Source: Lachnospira sp. UBA3212 (lineage in GTDB: Bacteria > Bacillota > Clostridia > Lachnospirales > Lachnospiraceae). From it: a stretch of 64,000 nucleotides of DNA. The stretch lies in the NCBI GenBank assembly GCA_002363615.1, contig DEWK01000024.1, positions 62,001 to 126,000 on the forward strand. The letters run 5' to 3'. A program made the position numbers and the translations under genes. Below the pieces are notes generated by a model, which did no database searches, was not told where the DNA came from, and was given only the letters and a program-made list of their open reading frames with translations. This document shows, piece by piece, positions 7,041 through 15,721 of this stretch (within the stretch, counting starts at the first letter, position 1; each line of letters begins with the position of its first letter).

Positions 7041-8981
7041 ATGGCAGAAAAGAAACCATACTATATTACAACGGCCATTGCCTATGCATCAGGAAAACCT
7101 CATATTGGAAATACATACGAGATTGTGCTTGCGGATAGTATTGCCAGATTTAAAAGATTCGAAGGATATGATGTTCGCTTCCAAACAGGAACCGATGAGC
7201 ATGGACAGAAGATTGAATTAAAGGCCCAGGAGAAAGGGATGACTCCGAAAGAACATGTAGATCAGGTTGCTGGAGAAATTAAGAGAATCTGGGATCTTAT
7301 GAATACTTCTTATGATAAGTTCATTCGTACTACAGATGCAGATCATGAGAAGCAGGTTCAGAAAATCTTTAAGTATCTATATGATAAGGGAGATATTTAT
7401 AAGAGTGAGTACAAAGGAATGTACTGTACTCCTTGTGAGTCTTTCTTTACTGAGAGCCAGTTGATAGATGGTAAGTGTCCAGATTGTGGACGCCCTGTAA
7501 CTCCTGCCAAGGAAGAAGCTTATTTTTTTAAGATGAGTAAGTATTCGGATCGTTTGATTCAGTATATTGAAGAGCATCCGGAATTTATCCAGCCTAAGTC
7601 TCGTGAGAATGAGATGATGAATAATTTCTTAAAGAAGGGCTTACAGGATCTTTGTGTTTCAAGAACTTCCTTTCGCTGGGGAATCCCGGTAGATTTTGAT
7701 CCAAATCATGTAGTATATGTTTGGATTGATGCCTTAACCAACTATATTACAGGACTTGGTTATGATTTAGATGGAAATCACGCAGAAACCTTTCATAAAT
7801 ATTGGCCAGCAGATCTTCATCTGATTGGTAAGGATATTCTAAGATTCCATACCATTTATTGGCCAATTATGTTAATGGCCTTAGATTTACCACTTCCAAA
7901 GAAGGTCTTTGGACATCCTTGGTTGTTACAGGGAGATGGCAAGATGAGTAAGTCAAAGGGTAATGTAATCTATGCAGATGACCTGGTTGATCTATTTGGT
8001 GTAGATGCGGTTCGATACTTCGTATTGCATGAGATGCCATATGAGAATGATGGTGTTATTACCTGGGAACTTTTGGTGGAGCGTATTAACTCAGACCTGG
8101 CAAATACCCTTGGAAACTTGGTACACCGTACCCTTTCTATGACCAACAAGTATTTTGGTGGAATTATTACCAATACTAAGGTTACTGAGTCGGTAGATGA
8201 GGAACTTAAGGCATATACCAAGGAAACAATAAAAAAGGCTTGTGAAGCGATGGATCGTCTTCATGTAGCAGATGCTTTAACTGAGATTTTCAATCTCTTT
8301 AAGCGCTGTAATAAATATATTGATGAGACTACACCTTGGATTTTAGGAAAGGATGAGTCTTCTCACCCAAGACTCAATACCGTAATGTACAACCTTTGCG
8401 ATAGCATTATGGTAGGCGCTAGTCTTTTGAATTCTTTTATGCCGGAAACAGCAGCAAGTATTGCGAATCAGTTAGGTACACCTTTAAAGGACCTTTGTGA
8501 TCTTGATATTAATCAGTTCCCAAGTGACCACAAGGTAGTAGAAAAACCTGAGATGTTATTTGCTCGTTTGGATTTAGATGAAGTTATGAAAAAAGTGGAA
8601 GAATTGTCATCGGCTGCAGAGGAGACAGAGGAATATCCAGAAGTTGAACCTAAGGCTGAAATCACCATTGATGATTTTGACAAGATTCAAATTCAGGTAG
8701 GTGAAGTCCTTGAATGCGAAAAGGTAAAGAAGGCCAAGAAGCTTCTTTGTTCTAAGATTCGTGTTGGTAAGGAAGTTCGTCAGATTGTATCTGGAATTGC
8801 TCTTTCTTATAAGCCAGAGGAAATGGTTGGTAAGAAGGTTGCCGTGATTACCAATCTTAAGCCAGCGAAAATCTGTGGAATTGATTCCCAGGGAATGATC
8901 CTGGCAGCAGGAGAAGATGCAGACCATCTTTCTGTTTTAACTCTGGACAAGGATATGTTACCAGGAACAGAGATTTGCTAG
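7041..8981 (+). CDS. metG: Methionyl-tRNA synthetase
   Basis: A 646-residue class I synthetase that charges tRNA-Met in the cytoplasm. Seen: the HIGH-type signature HIGN (residues 21-24), a four-Cys zinc knuckle (Cys129, 132, 146, 149), KMSKS at 301-305, and an appended C-terminal tRNA-binding OB-fold domain (about 545-646, beginning DFDKIQIQVGEV). This is the usual length for MetRS with the C-terminal dimerisation/tRNA-binding module. ATG 7041 has AAGGAGG at 7027-7033. It is followed by a tatD-type gene and rsmA, a common order in Firmicutes. No T-box is present upstream, unlike tyrS in this window. Confidence 0.96.
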   Translation: MAEKKPYYITTAIAYASGKPHIGNTYEIVLADSIARFKRFEGYDVRFQTGTDEHGQKIELKAQEKGMTPKEHVDQVAGEIKRIWDLMNTSYDKFIRTTDADHEKQVQKIFKYLYDKGDIYKSEYKGMYCTPCESFFTESQLIDGKCPDCGRPVTPAKEEAYFFKMSKYSDRLIQYIEEHPEFIQPKSRENEMMNNFLKKGLQDLCVSRTSFRWGIPVDFDPNHVVYVWIDALTNYITGLGYDLDGNHAETFHKYWPADLHLIGKDILRFHTIYWPIMLMALDLPLPKKVFGHPWLLQGDGKMSKSKGNVIYADDLVDLFGVDAVRYFVLHEMPYENDGVITWELLVERINSDLANTLGNLVHRTLSMTNKYFGGIITNTKVTESVDEELKAYTKETIKKACEAMDRLHVADALTEIFNLFKRCNKYIDETTPWILGKDESSHPRLNTVMYNLCDSIMVGASLLNSFMPETAASIANQLGTPLKDLCDLDINQFPSDHKVVEKPEMLFARLDLDEVMKKVEELSSAAEETEEYPEVEPKAEITIDDFDKIQIQVGEVLECEKVKKAKKLLCSKIRVGKEVRQIVSGIALSYKPEEMVGKKVAVITNLKPAKICGIDSQGMILAAGEDADHLSVLTLDKDMLPGTEIC

Positions 8982-9034
8982 GAAACTGACGACAAAGCGG
9001 GAAAATAGGAATCAGACACAGGGGAGGGCATAAG

Positions 9035-9811
9035 ATGATTTTCGACACACATGCACACTATCATGATGAACAATTTGATGAGGATCGTGAGAATCTTTTG
9101 GATTCCATGGAATCAAGAGGAATTGGTTATATTTTAAACCTAGGAACTGAAAAAAATTCAAACCGATTAACACTGGGAATGATCAAGCGATTTCCAAGGG
9201 TTTATGGTGCTTTAGGTTTTCATCCAACGGATCTTTCTGAGGCTAGCAAAGAAGATTTGGATTGGTTAAAGAAATATCTTATGACACCAAAGGTTGTAGC
9301 CGTTGGAGAGATTGGATTAGATTATTACTGGAACGAGAATGATGATGTAAAGAAAAAGCAGATGTGGTGGTTTGCAAACCAGATTGAGCTTGCCAAGGAG
9401 ATGGAACTTCCTATTTGTGTTCACAGCAGGGATGCAGCGAAGGATACGTTAGATACCCTGGTAGATCATCATGCAGAAGAGTGTGGCGGTGTCATTCATT
9501 GCTTTTCTTATGGGGTAGATATGGCCAGAGAATTTTTAAATCGTGGCTTCTATCTTGGAATCGGTGGAGTTGTAACCTTTAAGAATTCGAAGCATATTAA
9601 GGAAGTGGTAGAGTACATGCCGATGGATCGTTTGGTAATTGAAACCGATGCTCCTTATATGACTCCTGAACCACATCGTGGAAAGAGGAATTCTTCGCTT
9701 TATCTTCCTTATGTGGTTACAGCTATTGCAGAAATCAAGGGAATGGATCCGAATGAAGTCATCCAAATTACCGAGAAAAATGCAAAAGAATTGTTTAAGC
9801 TTGCACAATAG
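9035..9811 (+). CDS. TatD-family metal-dependent hydrolase (DNase)
   Basis: A 258-residue TIM-barrel hydrolase. Metal-ligand motifs are visible in order: FDTHAHYHD near the N-terminus, VGEIGLDYYW, CVHSRDA, IHCFSYG and ETDAPYMTP. These define the TatD family of 3'-5' exonuclease/DNase proteins, close to B. subtilis YabD, which also sits between metG and rsmA-type genes. ATG 9035 is preceded by GGGGAGGG at 9021-9028. The exact physiological substrate cannot be judged from sequence. Confidence 0.9.
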   Translation: MIFDTHAHYHDEQFDEDRENLLDSMESRGIGYILNLGTEKNSNRLTLGMIKRFPRVYGALGFHPTDLSEASKEDLDWLKKYLMTPKVVAVGEIGLDYYWNENDDVKKKQMWWFANQIELAKEMELPICVHSRDAAKDTLDTLVDHHAEECGGVIHCFSYGVDMAREFLNRGFYLGIGGVVTFKNSKHIKEVVEYMPMDRLVIETDAPYMTPEPHRGKRNSSLYLPYVVTAIAEIKGMDPNEVIQITEKNAKELFKLAQ

Positions 9812-9823
9812 GTGCTAAAAAGC

Positions 9824-9855
9824 GAAGGCTGCCGTCTTATGTGCCGGCAGCCTTC
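9824..9855 (+). other. Strong hairpin between tatD-type gene and rsmA
   Basis: GAAGGCTGCCG (9824-9834) and CGGCAGCCTTC (9845-9855) form a perfect 11-bp stem with a 10-nt loop. No T-run follows, so it is not a normal intrinsic terminator. It could protect mRNA ends, be a processing site, or be a degraded terminator. Confidence 0.6.
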
Positions 9856-9878
9856 TGTGATAAAGGAAAGGATAGGAT

Positions 9879-10739
9879 ATGGCCTCTCTTGGAATACCAT
9901 CAAATACCATTGAAGTATTACAAAAATATAATTTTAATTTTCAAAAAAAATTCGGACAGAATTTTTTAATTGAGCCTAGAGTTTTGGAACGAATTATTGG
10001 GGCGGCAGAAATTACCAAGGATGATATGGCCCTAGAAATCGGTCCGGGAATTGGAACTATGACTCAGTATCTTTGTGAGCAGGCAAGAAAGGTTGTGGCG
10101 GTAGAAATCGATCAGAACCTGATTCCTATTTTGGAAGATACTTTAAAGGAATATGATAATATTACGATTATCAATCAGGATATTTTGAAACTGGATCTTA
10201 TGGAACTGGTGACAAGGGAAAATGAGGGAAAGCCGGTAAAGGTAGTGGCAAACCTGCCATACTATATTACCACTCCGATTGTTATGGGACTCTTGGAAAA
10301 ACATGTACCCATTGCCTCCATTACCATTATGGTTCAAAAGGAAGTGGCAGATCGTATGCAGACGGGGCCAGGTTCCAAGGACTATGGTGCCCTATCTTTA
10401 GCGGTTCAGTATTATGCTAAGCCTGAGATTGTAGCCAATGTTCCACCAAACTGTTTTATTCCAAGACCTAAGGTAGGTTCAGCGGTAATCAGACTGAGCC
10501 TTTATGAAAAGCCTCCGGTGGAGGTGAAAGATGAATCCATGATGTTCCGTTTCATCAGGGCTTCTTTTAATCAAAGAAGAAAGACCCTACAAAATGGCAT
10601 TTCCAATGATCCAACCCTGCCTTATGGTAAGGAGGATGTGAAAGAAGCTCTTCTTGCTATGGGTAAGTCTGAAACGGTTCGTGGAGAGACCTTTACCCTA
10701 GAGGATTTTGCAAGCTTTACCAATTTCTTATTAAAATAA
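9879..10739 (+). CDS. rsmA: 16S rRNA (A1518/A1519) dimethyltransferase
   Basis: A 286-residue SAM-dependent methyltransferase (RsmA/KsgA) that dimethylates two adenines near the 3' end of 16S rRNA during small-subunit maturation. Motifs: FGQNFLIEPRVLERI at the N-terminus, the SAM-binding LEIGPGIGTMTQYL, acidic AVEIDQ, and the catalytic NLPYYITTPIV, followed by the C-terminal RNA-binding helical domain. ATG 9879 follows AAAGGAAAGGATAGG. Length is standard. Confidence 0.95.
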   Translation: MASLGIPSNTIEVLQKYNFNFQKKFGQNFLIEPRVLERIIGAAEITKDDMALEIGPGIGTMTQYLCEQARKVVAVEIDQNLIPILEDTLKEYDNITIINQDILKLDLMELVTRENEGKPVKVVANLPYYITTPIVMGLLEKHVPIASITIMVQKEVADRMQTGPGSKDYGALSLAVQYYAKPEIVANVPPNCFIPRPKVGSAVIRLSLYEKPPVEVKDESMMFRFIRASFNQRRKTLQNGISNDPTLPYGKEDVKEALLAMGKSETVRGETFTLEDFASFTNFLLK

Positions 10740-10793
10740 ATGGCATTGTAGATACTATCATGCTATGATGAAAAAGAAGGACAAAGAAGGATA

Positions 10794-11912
10794 ATGATGG
10801 AAGAAGTAAGTGGAAGAGGGATGAGCCCAGAGAATATAAATTTTGACTCAGTGCCTTATATAAAAACCGAGGTGATGAAAGATTATGATCCTGAGGTTTA
10901 TAAAAAAGCAGAAGAGGTGTTGCGGGCTGGAGGCCTAGTGGCTTTTCCTACCGAGACGGTGTATGGATTGGGGGGAGATGGATTAAATCCAAGTGCCTCC
11001 ATGAAAATCTATGCGGCCAAGGGACGACCAAGTGATAATCCTTTGATTGTACATATAGGAAAGATTGAGCAGTTAAGGGACTTGGTGGCAGAGGTGCCGG
11101 AGAGTGCAAAAAAATTGATGGACAGGTTTTGGCCAGGACCGCTTACTATTATTTTTAAAAAGAGTCCACAGGTTCCTTATGAAACCACGGGAGGATTAGA
11201 AACGGTTGCCATTCGTATGCCAAGTCATCCAGTGGCTAACAAACTTCTTTCTGAGTCCTTAGTACCTGTGGCTGCTCCCAGTGCAAATCTTTCCGGAAGG
11301 CCAAGTCCAACCAGTCCCCATCATGTGATCGAGGATTTATCAGGAAGAATCGATTTAATCATTGACGGTGGAGATGTGGAGATTGGACTGGAGTCTACCA
11401 TTGTGGATGTCACGGGAGAGTGCCCTATGATTCTTCGTCCGGGATTTATCACGGAAGAGATGTTAGAAGACCTCTTAGGGGAAATAAAGATTGATCCGGC
11501 TATTTTAAAAAAGCCACAAAAAGATTTTCATCCTAAGGCTCCTGGCATGAAATATAAGCACTATGCTCCTAAGGCGGACCTCACCTTGTTTTCAGGGGAT
11601 AAGGATGAGGTGGTTTCTCATATTAACGCCCTAGTCAAGGAAGCAGAAGCCATGGGCAAGAAGGTAGGAATTCTTGCTACTAAGGAGACGGAAGGCCTTT
11701 ATCAAAGTGGTGAAGTCTTATCTTTGGGAGAACGTGAAGATGAAAAAAGCATTTCTCATAACTTATACCGAATGCTTAGAAGGTGTGATGAGGATGGGTT
11801 AGATGTAGTATATGGTGAAGTCTTTTATCAGCATGATTTAGGACTTGCCATTATGAACCGGTTAAGTAAGGCGGCTGGTTATCAGATTATTGACTTAAAG
11901 AAGCCGGAATAA
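10794..11912 (+). CDS. Threonylcarbamoyl-AMP synthase (Sua5/YwlC type)
   Basis: A 372-residue protein of the long Sua5 type, making threonylcarbamoyl-AMP from threonine, bicarbonate and ATP for tRNA t6A37 synthesis. The YrdC domain is at about 40-240, with GGLVAFPTETVYGLGGD, KGRPSDNPLIVH, RFWPGPLTII and VAAPSANLSGRPSPTS. The C-terminal Sua5 domain (about 250-372) contains APGMKYKHYAP. An N-terminal extension of about 35 residues precedes the YrdC domain. ATG 10794 and ATG 10797 are adjacent after AAAGAAGG; either may be used. The following two genes match the order of B. subtilis ywlC-ywlE-ywlF. Confidence 0.9.
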   Translation: MMEEVSGRGMSPENINFDSVPYIKTEVMKDYDPEVYKKAEEVLRAGGLVAFPTETVYGLGGDGLNPSASMKIYAAKGRPSDNPLIVHIGKIEQLRDLVAEVPESAKKLMDRFWPGPLTIIFKKSPQVPYETTGGLETVAIRMPSHPVANKLLSESLVPVAAPSANLSGRPSPTSPHHVIEDLSGRIDLIIDGGDVEIGLESTIVDVTGECPMILRPGFITEEMLEDLLGEIKIDPAILKKPQKDFHPKAPGMKYKHYAPKADLTLFSGDKDEVVSHINALVKEAEAMGKKVGILATKETEGLYQSGEVLSLGEREDEKSISHNLYRMLRRCDEDGLDVVYGEVFYQHDLGLAIMNRLSKAAGYQIIDLKKPE

Positions 11913-11932
11913 AAAGTAAAGAAGGATTGAGA

Positions 11933-12391
11933 ATGCCAAAATATCAGCGTGTATTATTTGTCAGCGAATCAGGGAATAGTCGTGCCATGATCGCATCGGC
12001 AATCTTTAACAAAAAGGCTTACGGTAGCGGAATAAAAGCAGAAGCTAGAGGCACTGTGGTCCTATTTCCAGAGCCGGGGAATCCTAAAGCGGTGGCCATT
12101 GCCAAAAGTCATGGGATTGATCTGACAGGTTTTATGAGTAGTGCCCTAAAGGAAGATGAATTTGGGGATGATGTTTTAGTTCTTACCATGACAGAGCGAA
12201 GAAAGTTCACTATTTATGAGGACTATAAAAATGCGAAGAATGTGTATTCCATCCGGGAATTTGCAGATGTTATTGGGGAACCACAAGACCCTTATGGCGG
12301 TGACTTAACCGAGTATGGAGCATTTTACGAGGATATGGAAAAAACGATTGATGAGATCATTTCGAAAATAAACAAGAATGAGGAGGAGTAA
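11933..12391 (+). CDS. Low-molecular-weight phosphatase-like protein lacking the catalytic Cys
   Basis: A 152-residue protein with the fold signatures of low-molecular-weight protein tyrosine/arginine phosphatases, in the position of B. subtilis ywlE (after a ywlC-type gene, before rpiB). The P-loop normally reads VCTGNTCRS (C-x5-R); here it reads VSESGNSRA, so the nucleophilic Cys is Ser while the Arg is kept. The general-acid loop is present as DPYGG. The Ser codon AGC is one base from the Cys codon TGC. It is probably a pseudophosphatase or has a different chemistry. ATG 11933 with AAGGA at 11922-11926 is preferred to TTG 11927. Confidence 0.75.
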   Translation: MPKYQRVLFVSESGNSRAMIASAIFNKKAYGSGIKAEARGTVVLFPEPGNPKAVAIAKSHGIDLTGFMSSALKEDEFGDDVLVLTMTERRKFTIYEDYKNAKNVYSIREFADVIGEPQDPYGGDLTEYGAFYEDMEKTIDEIISKINKNEEE

Positions 12392-12394
12392 GCT

Positions 12395-12826
12395 ATGATA
12401 GCAATTGGTAGTGATCACGGGGGTTTTGCGTTAAAGCAGGAGGTTATGGCTCACCTAAAAGACAGAGGAATCGAGTTTAAGGATTACGGTACCTATGATG
12501 AAAAATCTTGCGATTATCCTGAATATGGCAAGAAGGTTGCCAATGCGGTAGTAAGTGGGGAAGCAGAAAAGGGTATTTTAATTTGCGGAACCGGAATCGG
12601 AATTTCTATTACAGCTAATAAGATTAAGGGAATTCGTTGTGCCCTTTGTGCAGATACCTTTAGTGCAGAAGCCACAAGACTTCATAATGATGCCAATGTG
12701 CTGGCTATGGGCGGACGTACCGTAGGTCCTGGCCTTGCCTTAAAGATTGTGGATACTTTCCTTGATACAGAATTTTCAGGAGAGGAACGTCATATTCGCC
12801 GTATTTCCATGATTGAAGAAGACTAA
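12395..12826 (+). CDS. rpiB: Ribose-5-phosphate isomerase B
   Basis: A 143-residue RpiB/LacAB-family isomerase that interconverts ribose-5-phosphate and ribulose-5-phosphate in the pentose phosphate pathway. Signature text: IGSDHGGFALK at the N-terminus, the catalytic Cys in ILICGTGIGISI, and RLHNDANVLAMGGR toward the C-terminus. Length is standard. It starts 3 nt after the preceding stop, with GAGGAGTAA just upstream. Confidence 0.93.
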   Translation: MIAIGSDHGGFALKQEVMAHLKDRGIEFKDYGTYDEKSCDYPEYGKKVANAVVSGEAEKGILICGTGIGISITANKIKGIRCALCADTFSAEATRLHNDANVLAMGGRTVGPGLALKIVDTFLDTEFSGEERHIRRISMIEED

Positions 12827-12842
12827 TAAAGAGGGTGAATTC

Positions 12843-13331
12843 ATGAGTGATCAGAGAAAAGATTATATTTCTTGGGATGAATATTTTATGGGAGTTGCCT
12901 ACCTTTCTTCGCTTAGAAGCAAGGATCCGGCAACCCAGGTAGGAGCTTGCATTGTAAGTCCGGATCATAAGATCTTATCCATGGGTTATAATGGCTTACC
13001 GGTAGGCCTTTCCGATGAGGAGTATCCTTGGGGAAAGGAAGATCCAGATCCATTAAATAATAAGTATTTTTATAGTACTCATAGTGAGTTAAATGCGATT
13101 CTAAATTATCGAGGGGGAAGTCTTGAGGGCTGTAAGATTTATGTAACCCTTTTCCCTTGCAACGAGTGTGCCAAAGCAATCATTCAAAGTGGAATCAAAA
13201 CCATTGTTTATGATAGTGACAAACATGCAGATGATCCTGCGGTAATGGCTTCTAAGCGGATGCTTAGATCGGCAGGAGTAAAAATTCAACCCTACCATCA
13301 TTCCGGTAGAAAGATTGGGATTGAATTATAG
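12843..13331 (+). CDS. Deoxycytidylate (dCMP) deaminase family protein
   Basis: A 162-residue zinc-dependent deaminase that should convert dCMP to dUMP for dTTP synthesis. The zinc site is clear: HSELNAI supplies His and the catalytic Glu, and FPCNECAK supplies two Cys. The order and spacing match dCMP deaminase/ComEB rather than tRNA or free-cytosine deaminases. ATG 12843 with GAGGGTG at 12831-12837 is preferred over an upstream TTG at 12813 that overlaps rpiB. It is the last gene before a terminator. Confidence 0.88.
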   Translation: MSDQRKDYISWDEYFMGVAYLSSLRSKDPATQVGACIVSPDHKILSMGYNGLPVGLSDEEYPWGKEDPDPLNNKYFYSTHSELNAILNYRGGSLEGCKIYVTLFPCNECAKAIIQSGIKTIVYDSDKHADDPAVMASKRMLRSAGVKIQPYHHSGRKIGIEL

Positions 13332-13339
13332 TGAATGGA

Positions 13340-13368
13340 AAGGCTGGTCTAAGTGACCGGCTTTTTTT
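13340..13368 (+). terminator. Intrinsic terminator after dCMP deaminase gene
   Basis: GGCTGGTC (13342-13349), loop TAAGT, GACCGGC (13355-13361), then a run of seven T. Closes the metG-to-deaminase stretch. Confidence 0.9.
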
Positions 13369-13378
13369 CTTGGATTCC

Positions 13379-13407
13379 TTGAATTTAAAGGGTAAATAGT
13401 ATATACT
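13379..13407 (+). promoter_or_regulatory. suf operon promoter
   Basis: TTGAAT (13379-13384), 17-bp spacer, TATACT (13402-13407), a good sigma-A match. The predicted leader is about 120 nt and contains the inverted pair TCCTAG and CTAGGA (around 13456-13484), which might be a regulator site; no IscR-like or Fur-like box is certain. Confidence 0.65.
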
Positions 13408-13536
13408 AGAAAAATATGGTGGATTTTTTTACCTTTCGCAGGAAAAACCATTGATTCCTAGATTGAGCTTTGTCTTGGCTAGGAGCAAATCCCTAAGAAT
13501 TAATAAGGAAATATCCCAATGGATACAGGAGGATTT

Positions 13537-14286
13537 ATGTCACAGTGTTTTTTAAAAATAAATAATTTAAAAGTTAATGTTGAAGATAAGGAGATTCTTC
13601 ATGGTCTTGATTTAGAGATTAAGCCAGGAGAAACGCATGTCTTAATGGGACCAAACGGCGCTGGTAAGTCGACCCTTGGTCATGCCCTTATGGGAAATCC
13701 AAGGTATGAGGTTACTGGGGGAAGCATAGAATTTATGGGAATTGATTTATTAGAGGAGAATGTTACCGACCGAGCAAAGGCTGGAATTTTCCTTTCCTTC
13801 CAGAATCCCCTTGAGGTACCTGGAATCACCCTTTCTAATTTCATTCGTAATGCTATGGAGCAGAGGGGTGGTAAAAAGATTCGTTTGTGGGACTATCGTA
13901 AAGCTTTAAAGAAGCAGATGGCCCTGTTAAATATGGACGAGTCTTATGCAGATCGAGATTTGAATGTTGGTTTTTCAGGCGGTGAGAAGAAGAAGTCAGA
14001 AATCCTACAGCTTTTAATGTTAAATCCAAAGTTTGCCATCTTAGATGAGACAGACTCTGGACTTGATGTAGATGCGGTTCGTACCGTTTCTAAGGGTGTG
14101 GAGGAATTCCAGAAGAATGGTGAGGGAGCCTTACTGATTATCACGCACAGTACCAGGATTTTAGAGAGTCTTCACGTAGATTATACTCATGTTTTAGTGA
14201 ATGGAAAGATTGTAGAAAGTGGAGATGCCAGTCTAGTGGATCAGATTAACGAAGAAGGATTTGAGAAGTATCTGACCCAAAACTAA
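13537..14286 (+). CDS. sufC: Fe-S cluster assembly ATPase SufC
   Basis: A 249-residue ABC-type ATPase, the energising subunit of the SufBCD scaffold. Walker A is GPNGAGKST, the signature region is FSGGEKKKSEILQ, and Walker B reads FAILDETDSGLDVDAV, all characteristic of SufC. ATG 13537 is chosen because AGGAGG lies at 13527-13532; an in-frame ATG at 13519 lacks a ribosome site. First gene of the sufCBDSU operon. Confidence 0.95.
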   Translation: MSQCFLKINNLKVNVEDKEILHGLDLEIKPGETHVLMGPNGAGKSTLGHALMGNPRYEVTGGSIEFMGIDLLEENVTDRAKAGIFLSFQNPLEVPGITLSNFIRNAMEQRGGKKIRLWDYRKALKKQMALLNMDESYADRDLNVGFSGGEKKKSEILQLLMLNPKFAILDETDSGLDVDAVRTVSKGVEEFQKNGEGALLIITHSTRILESLHVDYTHVLVNGKIVESGDASLVDQINEEGFEKYLTQN

Positions 14287-14298
14287 CAGGAGGATTAC

Positions 14299-15711
14299 AT
14301 GAAAGAGAAGACATATGTAGAAGACGTCAATCGAACGGTCTACGATGTGAAGGACTTGGAAACAGAAGATAAGTTCTTTAAGGTAGATTCTGGTTTGACT
14401 CCTGAAATTGTAGAACAGATTTCTAAGGAGAAGAATGATCCGGAATGGATGAAAGAATTTCGATTGAAATCATTAGATATTTATAACGAGATGGCCATGG
14501 TACCTTGGGGACCAGAAATAGAGGGTCTTAAGATGGATGACATCGTAACCTATGTACGTCCTAAAACAAAGATGACGGCAGATTGGAAAGATGTTCCGGA
14601 AGATATTAAAAAGACCTTTGAACGATTGGGAATTCCTCAGGCAGAGCGAGAGGCCTTGGCTGGAGTAGGAGCCCAGTATGATTCAGAACTTGTTTATCAC
14701 AATGTAAAGGAAGAAGTAGCGGCCATGGGCGTGGTTTATACTGATTTGGAAAGCGCCATGCATGGACCATATGAGGAGATGATTCGAGATCATTTCATGA
14801 AGTTGGTTCCACCTACCGACCATAAGTTTGCAGCCCTTCACGGTGCAGTATGGTCAGGAGGTTCCTTTGTATATGTGCCCGCGGGCGTAACGGTGGAGAT
14901 TCCGTTACAGTCATACTTTAGACTGAATGCACCGGGAGCTGGCCAGTTTGAGCACACCCTGATCATTGTGGATGAGGGAGCAGACCTTCACTTTATCGAG
15001 GGATGTTCTGCCCCTAAATATAATATTGCAAACCTTCATGCAGGATGCGTAGAATTATTTGTTGGAAAGAATGCAAGACTTCGTTACTCTACCATTGAGA
15101 ACTGGTCTAAGAATATGTACAACTTAAATACCAAGCGTGCAAAGGTAGAAGAAGGTGGAAGAATGGAATGGGTATCAGGTTCCTTTGGATCCCATGTATC
15201 ATATCTCTATCCTATGACAATCCTTCAGGGAGATAACTCGGTGATGGAATATACCGGAATCACCTTTGCCGGAGAGACTCAGAATCTAGATACCGGTATG
15301 AAGGTAGTGCAGAATGGTAAGAACACTTCTTCTGCAGTGAATAGTAAGTCTATTTCCAAAAGCGGCGGTATTTCTACCTTCCGTAGTGCCGTGGTGATTG
15401 GTAAGAATGCAGATGGAAGCAAGTCGTCTGTTTCTTGTTCTTCCTTGATGTTAGATCGTCAGTCCCGCTCAGATACTATTCCTGCCATTGAGGTGTATAC
15501 GCAAAATGCAGATGTGGGCCATGAGGCTAAGATTGGAAAGATTTCCGATGAGGCGGTCTTTTATTTGATGAGTCGTGGAATTCCGGAAGAGGATGCGAAG
15601 GCCATGATTGTTAGCGGCTTTGCAGACAATGTTTCTAAGGAACTTCCACTGGAATATGCAGTAGAGATGAACAATCTGATCCGTCTGGAAATGGTTGGAA
15701 GTATCGGTTAA
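14299..15711 (+). CDS. sufB: Fe-S cluster assembly protein SufB
   Basis: A 470-residue SufB, the core scaffold subunit of the SUF complex on which Fe-S clusters are built. It contains the long right-handed beta-helix region with SGGSFVYVPAGV, LHFIEGCSAP and the C-terminal EAKIGKISDEAVFYLMSRG typical of SufB/SufD, and the longer N-terminal region specific to SufB. It starts 12 nt after sufC with AACAGGAGG. Length is as expected. Confidence 0.96.
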   Translation: MKEKTYVEDVNRTVYDVKDLETEDKFFKVDSGLTPEIVEQISKEKNDPEWMKEFRLKSLDIYNEMAMVPWGPEIEGLKMDDIVTYVRPKTKMTADWKDVPEDIKKTFERLGIPQAEREALAGVGAQYDSELVYHNVKEEVAAMGVVYTDLESAMHGPYEEMIRDHFMKLVPPTDHKFAALHGAVWSGGSFVYVPAGVTVEIPLQSYFRLNAPGAGQFEHTLIIVDEGADLHFIEGCSAPKYNIANLHAGCVELFVGKNARLRYSTIENWSKNMYNLNTKRAKVEEGGRMEWVSGSFGSHVSYLYPMTILQGDNSVMEYTGITFAGETQNLDTGMKVVQNGKNTSSAVNSKSISKSGGISTFRSAVVIGKNADGSKSSVSCSSLMLDRQSRSDTIPAIEVYTQNADVGHEAKIGKISDEAVFYLMSRGIPEEDAKAMIVSGFADNVSKELPLEYAVEMNNLIRLEMVGSIG

Positions 15712-15721
15712 GGAGGAGAAG

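Noticed and set aside
12813..12842. TTG start for the dCMP deaminase overlapping rpiB
   Set aside because: No ribosome site; ATG 12843 has GAGGGTG and matches the family's usual N-terminus.
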